DNA of 64,000 nt from Chromatiales bacterium (GCA_024234935.1 JACKNI010000005.1:33501-97500), one strand, 5' to 3'; shown: positions 36,779-45,635, counted from the stretch's first letter. Notes: generated from the sequence alone by a model not told the origin. Made by a program: numbers and translations.

Positions 36779-39594
36779 CCGGAGTCCTGCAGGCCCCGCG
36801 CGATGCCGTTCACGCTCGCCGTCAGTGCGTTGAAGAGCACATCATCATTGGTCTGTCGCCAGCGCCGCAGCAAATCGATTTGCAGCAGGCTCATGGGGTC
36901 AACGTAGGGGTTTCGCAGCCGTATCGAGCGGCGCAGCGTATTGTCATTCTCCAGCAGGACCTGCTGCTGCTTGACGCGCAGCACGTTCGCGGCGCTGCGC
37001 AGGAATTCGTTTTTGATGCGCGGAAAGAAGCGCTCATGGAGCTCGCCGCCGAGCGAGGAGTAATGGCTCGCGATGCTGAGGTCGCTCTTGGCCAGGGCGG
37101 TTTCCACATCCGATACCAGAGTGCGGAAGAAGTACCAGCCGGCGAGCATCTCATGCAGGGGCGCGTCGCCAAACTGTTCCAGTGCGCGCTCAAGCCCGTA
37201 ACCGAAGCCGTACCAGCCGGGAAGTATGTTGCGACTCTGTGTCCAGGCAAAAACCCAGGGTGCGGTGCCGGCCGCAGCCAGCAGGCCGTCCGAGAGACCC
37301 GATTCAGGGCCGCTGCCGCGACGCATGCGCTCGATGACATCAGCCGGTGTTGCCAGCCGGTAGTAGTCCGAAAATCCCGGTGAGTCCAGAACCAGCGCCT
37401 GATAATGACTTCGCGCTCCCGCAACGATGACCTCGAGTACGGATTCCCATTCCGGCTTCTCGCCGGCGCGCGGCTCGGTTGGCCGCAGCTTGCTGCGCGT
37501 GACTGCCGCGAGCGCCTGGTCCAGCGTGCGCAGTGCAATGGCGCGCACCCCGTACTTGTTGGCCACCAGTTCACCCTGCTCGATGGCGCGCACGCCGCCC
37601 TGCACCGTACCCGGTGGTGCGCTCAGGATATCGGCATGCGCCTTGCCGCCGCCGGCACCGAGCGCACCGCCGCGGCCATGGAACATGGTGAGTTCGATGT
37701 CTTTGGCTTCGGCGGCTGTCAGCAATTCCCGCTGCGCCTTGAGCAAGGCCCAGCGCGCTGACACGAGGTCCGCATCCACGTTGCTGTCGGATACGCCGAG
37801 CATGACGATCTGGTGACGTCCGCGGGCGGCCAGATGTTCGCGGTAGCCGGGCTCCGCATAGAGCTGGTTCATCAGTGTGGCGACATTGCCCAGACCGCTG
37901 ATGGTCTCGAAGGCCGGTGCGATATCCAGGGCGATGGTATCGCTGCGCCTCAGGCTCTCGCTCCATTGCGCCAGCAGCAGCACCGACAGCACGTCGTCGA
38001 CGCCTTCTGCCATGCTGACGATGTACGGGCCGATCGACTTCTCGCCAAAGCGCCGCCGACAGAAGGCGATGGTCTGGAAGACGCCGATGGCGCGCTTGCC
38101 TTCGTTGTCGAATTCAACGAGCGGAGACTCGTTTTCAGCCAGCGCCTGGCGCAGCCGCTCCGTCCGGTATTCCGCGGTCTGTTCCAGCCAGCCCGCTTCG
38201 TCGAGGCAGCGGCCGATGATTCTGCGGTTGACGCCGGCTTCCTGACGGATATCCAGCGTCATGAAATGAAATCCGAAGGACTCCACCCGCCGCAGCAGGC
38301 GACGCACTGCGAACAGCCCGGCATGCTGTCCGCCGTGTCGGGTCAGGCTGTCGATGATCAGGCGCAGGTCGCCGGCAAGTTCTTCAGACGAGTCGTAGGG
38401 GAAAAGTCCGTCTGAAAAAGTCGACTGCAGTCGCGCCATCATGAGGCGCAGCATGACCCGGTAGCGCATGTCCCGGTGGCGTACCGGTGTCATGCTCAGG
38501 GCGTTCGGGAAGTGTCCCGAGTACAGGTGAATACGTTCTTCGATTTCGGCAGATACGCCGATGCGGGTTCTGCTCTGGCTGAGCTTTTCGGTCAGCTCCC
38601 GGCATTCGCGGTGATAGAGGTCGAGTACCAGCGAACGCTGCCGGCCGATCAGTTCGCGGATGGTCCGGGCGGTGATCTCGTTGCGGCCGACCATGTCGCC
38701 GCCAATCCATGAAGCCAGCCGCACCATCACCGGCAGCTTTATCGCGTGCGCTTCCGGGCCCCAGACGGTTTCCAGCGCCGTCTCGATGTTTTCATAGAGC
38801 ACCGGGATGACCCGATAGATGGTCTCGGTGAGAAAAAACAGCACATGTTCAAGCTCGTCGGCGACAGTGCGCACGCCTGGCGGATGTTCGTCGGTTTGCC
38901 AGATGACGGTGATGTCGTTGCGGATGTTTTCGAGATCAGCGGCGATCTCGCGCGGTGACAGCGACGGATTCTGCATGTCGATGAGCCGCCGCACGATGTC
39001 GTTCTGCCGGCGCAGGATGGTGCGACGGGTCGGTTCGGTTGGATGAGCGGTGAGTACCGGCTCGAATTTCAGATCAGCCAGGACGGCGCCGATCTCGGCG
39101 AGGGTGACGCCCATGTCGCGCAGGTCGAAGAGGGTGTCTTCGAAGCCACCCGGCTGACGGTGCTTGCCTTCGCGGAGATAGGCGCGTCGGCGCCGTATCC
39201 GGTGTACCAGTTCGGCGCTGTTGACCGCCTGGAAGTAGGTTGAGAAGGCGCGGATGAAGGTTTCTGCCTCGGTTGCCGACAGCGCGCCCAGCAGAGAGGC
39301 GAGCCGCTGCGCGGCTTCCGGATCGCCTTCGCGGGCATCGATTGCTGCCCGGCGCGTCTGTTCGAGGCGGGCCAGCAACTCGCTGCCGCCCTGCTCCTCC
39401 AGCAGCTGGCCGACAATCACACCCAGATCATGGACGTCCTGGCGCAGGCCCGCGTCCTTGGCCAGGAACAGGATATCCTCGCGCTTCTCGGTAGTGGTCG
39501 CGGCTGGCTGCGGTATTTCAGAGGTCACTTGGGCGCCCTTGTTGGCCGGTCCGACTGCGGCATTTTCGCAGATACCGGGCTCTGAAAGCGCCAT
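36775..39594 (-). CDS. PEP carboxylase homologue with altered active site
   Basis: A 939-residue, full-length PEP carboxylase fold (E. coli enzyme: 883). Kept are the catalytic His in LTAHPTE (residue 184), LDIRQEAG, the metal ligands Glu in AFET and Asp603 in VSDSN, and His639/Arg641 in FHGRGG. Changed, in E. coli numbering: Lys546 is Val606 (SDSNVDAD), Arg587 is Ala647 (GALGAGGG), Arg699 is Gly762 (GSGPES), Arg713 is Gly776 and the C-terminal Asn881 is Asp937 (QDSG). Normal oxaloacetate formation is therefore doubtful; PEP hydrolysis, another substrate or a regulatory role are alternatives. The frame is unbroken. It is coupled to a 2-hydroxyacid dehydrogenase gene. Confidence 0.85.
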   Translation of the reverse strand: MALSEPGICENAAVGPANKGAQVTSEIPQPAATTTEKREDILFLAKDAGLRQDVHDLGVIVGQLLEEQGGSELLARLEQTRRAAIDAREGDPEAAQRLASLLGALSATEAETFIRAFSTYFQAVNSAELVHRIRRRRAYLREGKHRQPGGFEDTLFDLRDMGVTLAEIGAVLADLKFEPVLTAHPTEPTRRTILRRQNDIVRRLIDMQNPSLSPREIAADLENIRNDITVIWQTDEHPPGVRTVADELEHVLFFLTETIYRVIPVLYENIETALETVWGPEAHAIKLPVMVRLASWIGGDMVGRNEITARTIRELIGRQRSLVLDLYHRECRELTEKLSQSRTRIGVSAEIEERIHLYSGHFPNALSMTPVRHRDMRYRVMLRLMMARLQSTFSDGLFPYDSSEELAGDLRLIIDSLTRHGGQHAGLFAVRRLLRRVESFGFHFMTLDIRQEAGVNRRIIGRCLDEAGWLEQTAEYRTERLRQALAENESPLVEFDNEGKRAIGVFQTIAFCRRRFGEKSIGPYIVSMAEGVDDVLSVLLLAQWSESLRRSDTIALDIAPAFETISGLGNVATLMNQLYAEPGYREHLAARGRHQIVMLGVSDSNVDADLVSARWALLKAQRELLTAAEAKDIELTMFHGRGGALGAGGGKAHADILSAPPGTVQGGVRAIEQGELVANKYGVRAIALRTLDQALAAVTRSKLRPTEPRAGEKPEWESVLEVIVAGARSHYQALVLDSPGFSDYYRLATPADVIERMRRGSGPESGLSDGLLAAAGTAPWVFAWTQSRNILPGWYGFGYGLERALEQFGDAPLHEMLAGWYFFRTLVSDVETALAKSDLSIASHYSSLGGELHERFFPRIKNEFLRSAANVLRVKQQQVLLENDNTLRRSIRLRNPYVDPMSLLQIDLLRRWRQTNDDVLFNALTASVNGIARGLQDSG

Positions 39595-39639
39595 GCAGGC
39601 ACTTATTCCCGGGCGTGCGGCGCATATGCGCAGCCCGAA

Positions 39640-39669
39640 TTGCCGGTCCGCAATACGCCGTGCTATACG
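39640..39669 (+). promoter_or_regulatory. Likely sigma70 promoter of the SLC13-type permease gene
   Basis: TTGCCG at 39640-39645 and TATACG at 39664-39669 with an 18-base spacer. It lies in the gap between the divergent PEP-carboxylase-like and permease genes and would start transcription about 40 bases before the TTG start at 39717. The match is moderate. Confidence 0.4.
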
Positions 39670-39716
39670 ATCTGGCCGCGAATCAGGCGGTATATACGAG
39701 AACAGGGGACCAGCCC

Positions 39717-41531
39717 TTGCCGACTCTGCCGGATCTGCATGCCTTTGTCGTGATGGGCCTCACCTGTGCGGCCCTGTACCTCTTCTCGCGCGAGCATATC
39801 CGCGCCGAAGCGACCAGCTTGTGGGTGCTGCTGACGCTCGCCCTGCTCTTTTATGTCTTTCCGTACCACGATTTCAGACCGGCGAACATTTTTGCCAACT
39901 TCGGTCATGAGGGCCTGGTCACGGTCTGTGCGCTGATGGTGCTGGGGCAGGGGCTCGACCGCACCGGCGCCATGCAGCCGGTTGTCACCGTACTTGCGCG
40001 CACCTGGATACAGCGGCCGCGTTTCGCCCTTTTCGTCACGCTGCTCACCGCCTGGGCAACCAGTGGCTTCATCAACGATACCCCGCAAATCGTCATGCTG
40101 ATTCCGGTACTCGTGGCCTGTTCGCTCCGCGCAGGCAAGGCGCCGTCGAATGTGCTGCTGCCGATGGGCATGGCGGTCCTGATCGGTGGCATGACGACCA
40201 CCATCGGTTCGGGCACGAATATTCTCGCCGTCGGTATCGCGAACAAAGCTGGTTTGTCGATCGGCATGTTTGATTTCTTCGTCCCGGCGGCTGTCGGTGG
40301 AATGGTTGGTCTTCTGTACCTGTGGCTGATCGCCCCGCGTCTGCTGCCGGTGCGCAAGCCGCTGTTGTCTGACAGTTCGCCACGGCTGTTCAACGCCGTG
40401 CTGCATATCCATGCTGGCGGGTTTGCGGTGGGCCGTACTGTCGCCGAGGCGCGCAAGCGCACTGAAGACCGCATGCGCATCGACCGCATCAGCCGCGGCG
40501 AAGGTCTGCTGCCGGTCAAGCAGCCATCCGTACAGCTGCAGGCGGGTGACAGGCTGTATGTGAGAGATACGGCAGACAACCTGAAGGAATACGAGCGGCT
40601 GCTCGGTGCCACCCTGTACAACGCCAGCGATATCGGCCGGGCGGTGAGCGACAGCGTGCCGCTCGACGAAGAAGGACAGCAGCTGGCGGAGGCGGTGATT
40701 TCGCGCAGTTCTCCGCTGCACAACCGGACGCTGAACGCAGCGCATTTCAGCAAGCTCTACAACCTGGTGCCGCTGGCCATACATCGTTCGATGTCGGGCA
40801 CAGACCTCAGCGAGGACCTGAGCAATATCCGCCTGCAGGCCGGCGATGTGCTGCTGGTGCAAGGCGCGCGTGATGCGATTACCGAACTGCGCCGCAGCGG
40901 CTCCATCCTCGTGCTCGATGGCACCATCGACCTGCCACATACTGACCGGGCGCCATGGGCGCTCGTGATTCTGCTGATGGTCGTGCTGGTTGCTGCCGGC
41001 GGCCTGCTGCCAATGTCCCTGTCGGCACTGGTCGGTGTGGCAGCGATGCTGGTGACCCGCTGCCTGCGCTGGCGCGACCTCGGGCCTGCGCTCAGCATGC
41101 CGCTGATCCTGCTGGTAACTGCCAGCCTGTCGCTGGGCGATGCGCTGACCGTGACCGGTGGCATCGATTACATCGCCCGGCTCTTCGTGGCCGGCTTCGG
41201 CGGAATGTCGGTGCCGGTCATCCTGAGCGGACTGATGCTGCTGCTGATCGTGGCCACCAATGTCGTGACCAACAATACCGTGGCTGTCATTGGTGTGCCC
41301 ATCGCCATGAGCATGGCCGGGCAACTCGGCGCACCGGCTGAGCCCTTCGTGGTGGCGGCCATTTTTGCCGCCAACATGAGTTATGCCACGCCGATCGGTT
41401 ATCAGGGTAATCTGCTGATCATGAGCGCCGGTGGCTACAAGTTTGCCGATTTCGTGCGGGTGGGGGTGCCGCTGACGGTCCTGATGTGGCTGACCTTCAG
41501 CTTCCTGCTGCCGGCCTGGTATGGCCTGTAG
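39717..41531 (+). CDS. SLC13-type anion permease with TrkA-C domains
   Basis: A 604-residue inner-membrane permease. The N-terminal half has about six helices with the family motif GFINDTPQIVMLIPVL and a re-entrant TTTIGSGTNILAVGI. A cytoplasmic insert of two TrkA-C (RCK-C) modules follows (SVQLQAGDRLYVRDT, NIRLQAGDVLLVQGA). The C-terminal half mirrors the first (VTNNTVAVIGVPIAM). Sulfate, dicarboxylate or another anion could be moved, with the TrkA-C pair sensing a ligand. TTG at 39717 is preferred: AGGGGA is seven bases upstream and a promoter sits between it and the longer GTG start at 39615. Confidence 0.82.
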   Translation: MPTLPDLHAFVVMGLTCAALYLFSREHIRAEATSLWVLLTLALLFYVFPYHDFRPANIFANFGHEGLVTVCALMVLGQGLDRTGAMQPVVTVLARTWIQRPRFALFVTLLTAWATSGFINDTPQIVMLIPVLVACSLRAGKAPSNVLLPMGMAVLIGGMTTTIGSGTNILAVGIANKAGLSIGMFDFFVPAAVGGMVGLLYLWLIAPRLLPVRKPLLSDSSPRLFNAVLHIHAGGFAVGRTVAEARKRTEDRMRIDRISRGEGLLPVKQPSVQLQAGDRLYVRDTADNLKEYERLLGATLYNASDIGRAVSDSVPLDEEGQQLAEAVISRSSPLHNRTLNAAHFSKLYNLVPLAIHRSMSGTDLSEDLSNIRLQAGDVLLVQGARDAITELRRSGSILVLDGTIDLPHTDRAPWALVILLMVVLVAAGGLLPMSLSALVGVAAMLVTRCLRWRDLGPALSMPLILLVTASLSLGDALTVTGGIDYIARLFVAGFGGMSVPVILSGLMLLLIVATNVVTNNTVAVIGVPIAMSMAGQLGAPAEPFVVAAIFAANMSYATPIGYQGNLLIMSAGGYKFADFVRVGVPLTVLMWLTFSFLLPAWYGL

Positions 41532-41553
41532 GGACGACAGCCGCCGTCCGCCC

Positions 41554-41583
41554 TTGACGGCTGCCAAAGCCCACATGGATACT
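41554..41583 (+). promoter_or_regulatory. Promoter of the trp operon
   Basis: TTGACG at 41554-41559 (-35), 18-base spacer, GATACT at 41578-41583 (-10). Initiation would fall at about 41589-41591, directly at the ATG of the leader peptide, implying a leaderless or nearly leaderless leader ORF. No Trp repressor operator was recognised. Confidence 0.55.
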
Positions 41584-41590
41584 CGCACCC

Positions 41591-41665
41591 ATGAGCAGGG
41601 TTGATCAGATTCCGGGCTGGTGGTGGCGTCACGTCCATCTCTCCGCGAGGAGGGGCATGGCCTAG
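41591..41665 (+). CDS. trpL: trp leader peptide (TrpL)
   Basis: A 24-codon reading frame, MSRVDQIPGWWWRHVHLSAR with four further residues, ending in TAG at 41663-41665. Codons 10-12 (41618-41626) are three consecutive tryptophan codons. When charged tRNA-Trp is short the ribosome stalls here and frees the downstream RNA to form the antiterminator. No Shine-Dalgarno sequence precedes the ATG, and the predicted promoter places the transcript 5' end at or within a base or two of it. The position 83 bases before trpE and the overlapping hairpins support the assignment. Confidence 0.88.
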   Translation: MSRVDQIPGWWWRHVHLSARRGMA

Positions 41666-41723
41666 CCCGTTGTAACCCGAGCTGCCTGTGACCCACCATC
41701 GCGGAAGCGGGGTGGGTTTTTTG
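41635..41723 (+). terminator. trp attenuator (pause hairpin, antiterminator, terminator)
   Basis: Three competing pairings are visible. Pause hairpin: CCAUCUCUCC (41635-41644), GCGA loop, GGAG and AUGG arms to 41660. Antiterminator: CCGCGA-GGAGGG (41643-41654) pairs with CCCACC-A-UCGCGG (41692-41704) with one mismatch and one bulge. Terminator: ACCCACC (41691-41697) with GGTGGGT (41711-41717), inner CGC-GGAA-GCG, then a run of T. The Trp codons sit just before the pause hairpin, as ribosome-mediated attenuation requires. Confidence 0.9.
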
Positions 41724-41747
41724 TTTTCTGCGACCTGAAGAAGCTTC

Positions 41748-43139
41748 ATGCAATCACCATTTGATATCGCTGCCGACCTGGATACGCCGGTATCGACCTG
41801 GCTCAAGCTGGCGCCGCTCAAACCGCGCTACCTGCTGGAGAGCGTCGAGGGTGGCGTGCATCTGGCGCGTTATTCCTTTCTCGGTTTCGGCGCTGCGCTT
41901 GAATTCCGGCTCGATACCGACGGGCTGCGCGCCGGAACAGAGCGTCTCCATCGGCCTGCCAGCCGCGAAGAACTGCTGGATGCCCTGCGGGCCACGCTGG
42001 CCCGTACGCCGCAGCTGAATCCGGTACTGCCCGACCTGCCGTTCAGCGGCGGCCTGGTAGGCGTCGGCGCCTATGACCTCGTGCGTTATTTCGAGCGTCT
42101 GCCCAATGGACCGGTGCATCCGGACAATCCGCAGGGGCCGGAAGCCGCCTATCTCGCCGCGGAATCATTGCTGGTTTTCGATCATCTGACGCGCCGGATC
42201 GCCTTGCTCCATGCAGGCAGTGAGGCTGAGCGGCTGGCGTTGCGTGCAGAGGTCATCCGGCTGCTGCGTGGCGCACTGCCGGTGGCACCTGCTGCCGGCA
42301 AGCAGAGTGCATCCGGGCAGAGCATCTCGCGTGAGCAGTTCATTCGGGCAGTCGAGGCCAGCAAGGAATCGATTACCCGGGGTGATGTCTATCAGCTGGT
42401 GCTGTCCGTACAGTTCACCGGCACGCACAGCATCTCGCCCTTCGAGGCCTATCGAGCACTGCGCTTGCTGAATCCCTCGCCATACATGTTCTTCGTCGAC
42501 CTGGGCGATATCCAGGTAGCCGGTTCTTCACCCGAGGCGCTGGTCAAATTGCGTCGCGGGCATGCATCGCTGCGCCCGATCGCGGGTACGCGCCCGCGCG
42601 GTGCGACGCCGGAGCAGGATGTTGCGCACGAGCAGTCCCTGCTCGCCGACGAAAAGGAGAACGCGGAGCATGTGATGCTCGTCGATCTCGCGCGCAATGA
42701 CCTGGGCCGGGTAGCGGCGGCGGGCACTGTGCACGTGGAGCCTTATCGGAGCATCGAACGTTACAGCCACGTGATGCATATCGTCAGCGGTGTGCAGGGA
42801 GAGATTGCAAAAGGGCGCGACGCTTTCGACCTTTTCGCCGCCGCGTTTCCGGCCGGCACGCTGGTCGGTGCGCCGAAGGTACGGGCCATGGAACTCATCG
42901 ATGAGCTGGAGCCGGTACGCCGTGGCATTTACGCCGGAACGGTTGGCTATTTCGCGAGCAACGGCGACATGGACCAGGCGATAGCGATACGCACCCTGGT
43001 GTTCCGTGGCAATACGTACAGCTATCAGGCCGGCGCCGGCATCGTGGCCGACAGCGTTCCTGAAAGCGAGTACAACGAGGTGCTGGCCAAGAGCGCCATC
43101 CTGCGCGATGCGCTGACGATGGCGGAGGAAGGTCTGTGA
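41748..43139 (+). CDS. trpE: Anthranilate synthase component I
   Basis: A 463-residue TrpE that makes anthranilate from chorismate with ammonia supplied by TrpG. The feedback element LLES appears in RYLLESVEGG (the tryptophan-binding site), so inhibition by Trp is expected. Catalytic-core motifs are SSPEALVKL, RPIAGTRPRG, VDLARNDLGRVA, and SYQAGAGIVADS near the end. GAAGAAG lies just upstream. It is the first structural gene after the attenuator and overlaps trpG by four bases (GTGA). Confidence 0.96.
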   Translation: MQSPFDIAADLDTPVSTWLKLAPLKPRYLLESVEGGVHLARYSFLGFGAALEFRLDTDGLRAGTERLHRPASREELLDALRATLARTPQLNPVLPDLPFSGGLVGVGAYDLVRYFERLPNGPVHPDNPQGPEAAYLAAESLLVFDHLTRRIALLHAGSEAERLALRAEVIRLLRGALPVAPAAGKQSASGQSISREQFIRAVEASKESITRGDVYQLVLSVQFTGTHSISPFEAYRALRLLNPSPYMFFVDLGDIQVAGSSPEALVKLRRGHASLRPIAGTRPRGATPEQDVAHEQSLLADEKENAEHVMLVDLARNDLGRVAAAGTVHVEPYRSIERYSHVMHIVSGVQGEIAKGRDAFDLFAAAFPAGTLVGAPKVRAMELIDELEPVRRGIYAGTVGYFASNGDMDQAIAIRTLVFRGNTYSYQAGAGIVADSVPESEYNEVLAKSAILRDALTMAEEGL

Positions 43140-43732
43140 GTACCATGCAGCCGAGGCTGTTGCTCGTCGATAACTATGATTCCTTCACCTATAACCTGGT
43201 GCAGGCCTTTCTCGTGCTCGGTGCCGATGTGTTCGTGTACCGCAACGATGAGATCAGCGTGGCGCAGGCGCTGGAGCTGAAGCCCAGTCACTTGTGCATT
43301 TCCCCGGGTCCCGGCCGGCCCGATGACGCCGGCGTATCTCTGGCGATGCTGGCAGCCTTCGAGCAGCGGGTGCCGATACTGGGCGTGTGCCTGGGCCATC
43401 AGTCGCTGGTGCAGCATTTCGGCGGGCGGATCATCTCCGCGCCACGGCTCATGCACGGCAAGACCTCGATGATCGGGCACGATGGTGCCGGCGTCTATGC
43501 CGGACTGAGCAACCCGTTTCAGGCCGGTCGTTATCATTCGCTGGCTGCCGAGGAACAGACCATGCCGGCAGTGCTGGAGATCACCGCGCGCAGCGAACGT
43601 GGCGAGATCATGGGCGTGCGGCACCGGCAGCTTCCGGTCGAAGGCGTGCAGTTCCATCCGGAAAGCGTGCTGACGCCCGAAGGCAACCGGCTGCTCGGCA
43701 ATTTTCTCGCCATGACGGCTGGCCGGCCGTGA
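43136..43732 (+). CDS. trpG: Anthranilate synthase component II (glutamine amidotransferase)
   Basis: A 198-residue class I glutamine amidotransferase that supplies ammonia to TrpE. LLLVDNYDSFTYNLVQ at the start, the nucleophile Cys in GVCLGHQSLVQ, and the His-Glu of VEGVQFHPESVLTPEG are clear. GTG at 43136 overlaps the trpE stop; an ATG at 43145 is the alternative. The domain could also serve PabB, as in many bacteria, but its place inside the trp operon argues for TrpG. It overlaps trpD by four bases. Confidence 0.95.
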   Translation: MSTMQPRLLLVDNYDSFTYNLVQAFLVLGADVFVYRNDEISVAQALELKPSHLCISPGPGRPDDAGVSLAMLAAFEQRVPILGVCLGHQSLVQHFGGRIISAPRLMHGKTSMIGHDGAGVYAGLSNPFQAGRYHSLAAEEQTMPAVLEITARSERGEIMGVRHRQLPVEGVQFHPESVLTPEGNRLLGNFLAMTAGRP

Positions 43733-44763
43733 GTCCTGTACAGGCGGTTACCGCCACTCTCGAGCAACTGCTTGCCGGGCAGGATCTCGGTGAAGCCGAG
43801 GCTGCGTTGCTCATGCACACGCTCACCGATGAGCAATTGCCGCCGGCAGTGGCCGCTGCCTTGCTGGTGGCGCTGCGAATGAAGGGCGAGACGGCCACCG
43901 AACTGCGTGGCCTGGCAACGGCGATGCGTGAACTCGCTTGTCGCTTTGAACTCGGGTCGGCTGTTGCGGCGGATGTGGTCGGTACCGGCGGTGATGCTTC
44001 GGGCAGTCTGAACCTGTCTACCGGCTCCGCGCTGGTGGCGGCCGCAGCAGGAGTGCCCATAGTCAAGCACGGTAACCGCTCGGTTTCATCGCAGTCCGGC
44101 AGCGCGGACGTACTCGAAGCACTGGGTATCCGTCTGCCGCAGACACCGGCTGATGCCCGGGCGCTGTTTGATGCCGCGCAGTTCAGCTTTCTTTTCGCGC
44201 CGAACTTTCATCCGGCGATGAAAGCGATTGCGCCGGTACGTCGCGCGCTGGGTATACGGACAGTCTTCAATTTGCTCGGGCCGCTCAGCAATCCGGCTGC
44301 ACCGCCCTTTGGCCTGATCGGTGCCTGCGACCTGCCGACTGCCCGCCTGCTGGCTGATGCCTTGTCCGGAATGCCAATCCGGCGCGCACTGGTCGTGCAC
44401 GGCGAGCCCGGTTGGGATGAAGCGACGCCGGTGGGGCCGTTCGTGGTTTTCGATGTGCGCCCCGGTCTCGTGCGCAGGGGCCGTCGCGATCCGGCTCACT
44501 ATGGTATTTCCCGCTGCACGGCGGCCGATCTTGCTGGCGGCGATGCCGCTGCCAATGCCCGGGCGATCGAAGCCGTACTGCTCGGCAAAGATCGGGGTCC
44601 GCATCGTGATGCGCTGGTGCTCGGCGCGGGCCTGGTGCTGGACCTGGTTGGTCGTGCACGTGGTCTGCGCCGCGGGATCGAAGCTGCGCAACGTGCGCTG
44701 GACGGCGGCGCCGGCGCCAGCCTGCTGGCCCGGCTGCGTGCCTGGCGGCCGCCCGCAGCATGA
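43729..44763 (+). CDS. trpD: Anthranilate phosphoribosyltransferase
   Basis: A 344-residue TrpD that joins anthranilate to phosphoribosyl pyrophosphate. The PRPP motif VVGTGGDASGSLNLSTG, then VKHGNRSVSSQSGSADVLE and the anthranilate-site stretch NFHPAMKAIAPVRRALGIRT are all present. GTG at 43729 (GTGAGT) overlaps the trpG stop and matches the family N-terminus; the frame before it is not coding. It overlaps trpC by four bases. Confidence 0.96.
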   Translation: MSPVQAVTATLEQLLAGQDLGEAEAALLMHTLTDEQLPPAVAAALLVALRMKGETATELRGLATAMRELACRFELGSAVAADVVGTGGDASGSLNLSTGSALVAAAAGVPIVKHGNRSVSSQSGSADVLEALGIRLPQTPADARALFDAAQFSFLFAPNFHPAMKAIAPVRRALGIRTVFNLLGPLSNPAAPPFGLIGACDLPTARLLADALSGMPIRRALVVHGEPGWDEATPVGPFVVFDVRPGLVRRGRRDPAHYGISRCTAADLAGGDAAANARAIEAVLLGKDRGPHRDALVLGAGLVLDLVGRARGLRRGIEAAQRALDGGAGASLLARLRAWRPPAA

Positions 44764-45635
44764 AGGCGCACATGAAGAAGCGGGCAGGAAGATCTTTTCT
44801 CGGGCGCATGGCCGTGAGCAGCACGCTGCGCGCAGTCACCGCCATGGAACGCTGCCCGGCGCTGATCCTTGAGGCGCGCGTGCGTACGCTGCCGGCGCCA
44901 CCGCCACTGAAACTCTCCTCGCAGGGCTTCGATGTCATCGCCGAGCTCAAGCGACGCTCACCTTCTGCGGGCGCGCTGGCCCGCCGCGCCCTGCGCATCA
45001 CCGACCAGGCCCGAAACTACGCGCAGGGTGGTGCAGCGGCGCTGTCTGTGCTGACCGAGCCGGAGGCCTTCGACGGCGAGCTTGCACACCTGCACGAGGT
45101 GGCATCGGCAGCCGCGCCGGTACCGGCCATGCGCAAGGATTTTCTGGTCTCGCCCTATCAGGTCCTCGAAGCGCGCGCGGCCGGTGCCAGCGGCGTGCTG
45201 CTGATTGCGGCGATGCTGAACGACGCGCGTCTGCAGGACATGCTCCGCTACACGCACCGCCTGGGCCTGTTCGCGCTGGTCGAAATCTTCGATGCCGCTG
45301 ATCTCGATCGCAGCGTGGCGGCCATCCGCGCGGCGGGCCCGGCAGTCGTCGATGACCGCTGCCGTTCGCTGCTCGGCGTGAATTGCCGCGACCTGCGCAG
45401 CCTCAAGGTCGACTTCGGACGCTTTGCCGCACTGGCGCCGCGTTTGCCCGCCGACATCCCGCGCGTTGCGGAGAGTGGTGTCGAATCGGCCAGCCAGGCA
45501 GCGCGCGTCGCCGGACTTGGTTATGGCGTCGCGTTGGTCGGTACTGCGCTGATGCGTGCGCCGGATCCAGCGGCGTTCGTCGCGGAGCTGTTGCGGGCCG
45601 GCCGGGCTTCGGCCTTCGAGGCGCGCGCGCGATGA
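44760..45635 (+). CDS. trpC: Indole-3-glycerol phosphate synthase
   Basis: A 291-residue TIM-barrel enzyme that closes the indole ring from the ribulose form of phosphoribosyl-anthranilate. Active-site strands: IAELKRRSPSAG (Glu, Lys), MRKDFLVS (catalytic Lys), LLGVNCRDLRSL (usual form GVNNR; the second Asn is Cys here) and RVAESGV. The ATG at 44760 overlaps the trpD stop (ATGA); another in-frame ATG at 44772 is possible. It is a stand-alone TrpC, not fused to TrpF as in enterics. Confidence 0.95.
   Translation: MKAHMKKRAGRSFLGRMAVSSTLRAVTAMERCPALILEARVRTLPAPPPLKLSSQGFDVIAELKRRSPSAGALARRALRITDQARNYAQGGAAALSVLTEPEAFDGELAHLHEVASAAAPVPAMRKDFLVSPYQVLEARAAGASGVLLIAAMLNDARLQDMLRYTHRLGLFALVEIFDAADLDRSVAAIRAAGPAVVDDRCRSLLGVNCRDLRSLKVDFGRFAALAPRLPADIPRVAESGVESASQAARVAGLGYGVALVGTALMRAPDPAAFVAELLRAGRASAFEARAR

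Noticed and set aside
36775..39594. Possible pseudogene or frameshift in the PEPC homologue
   Set aside because: The frame is continuous and most family motifs are intact; the changes are point substitutions confined to the active site.
39663..41753. A 696-codon leftward open frame opposite the SLC13-type permease
   Set aside because: Low-complexity His/Gln/Arg composition and complete overlap with a clear transporter gene; an artefact of GC-rich codon bias.
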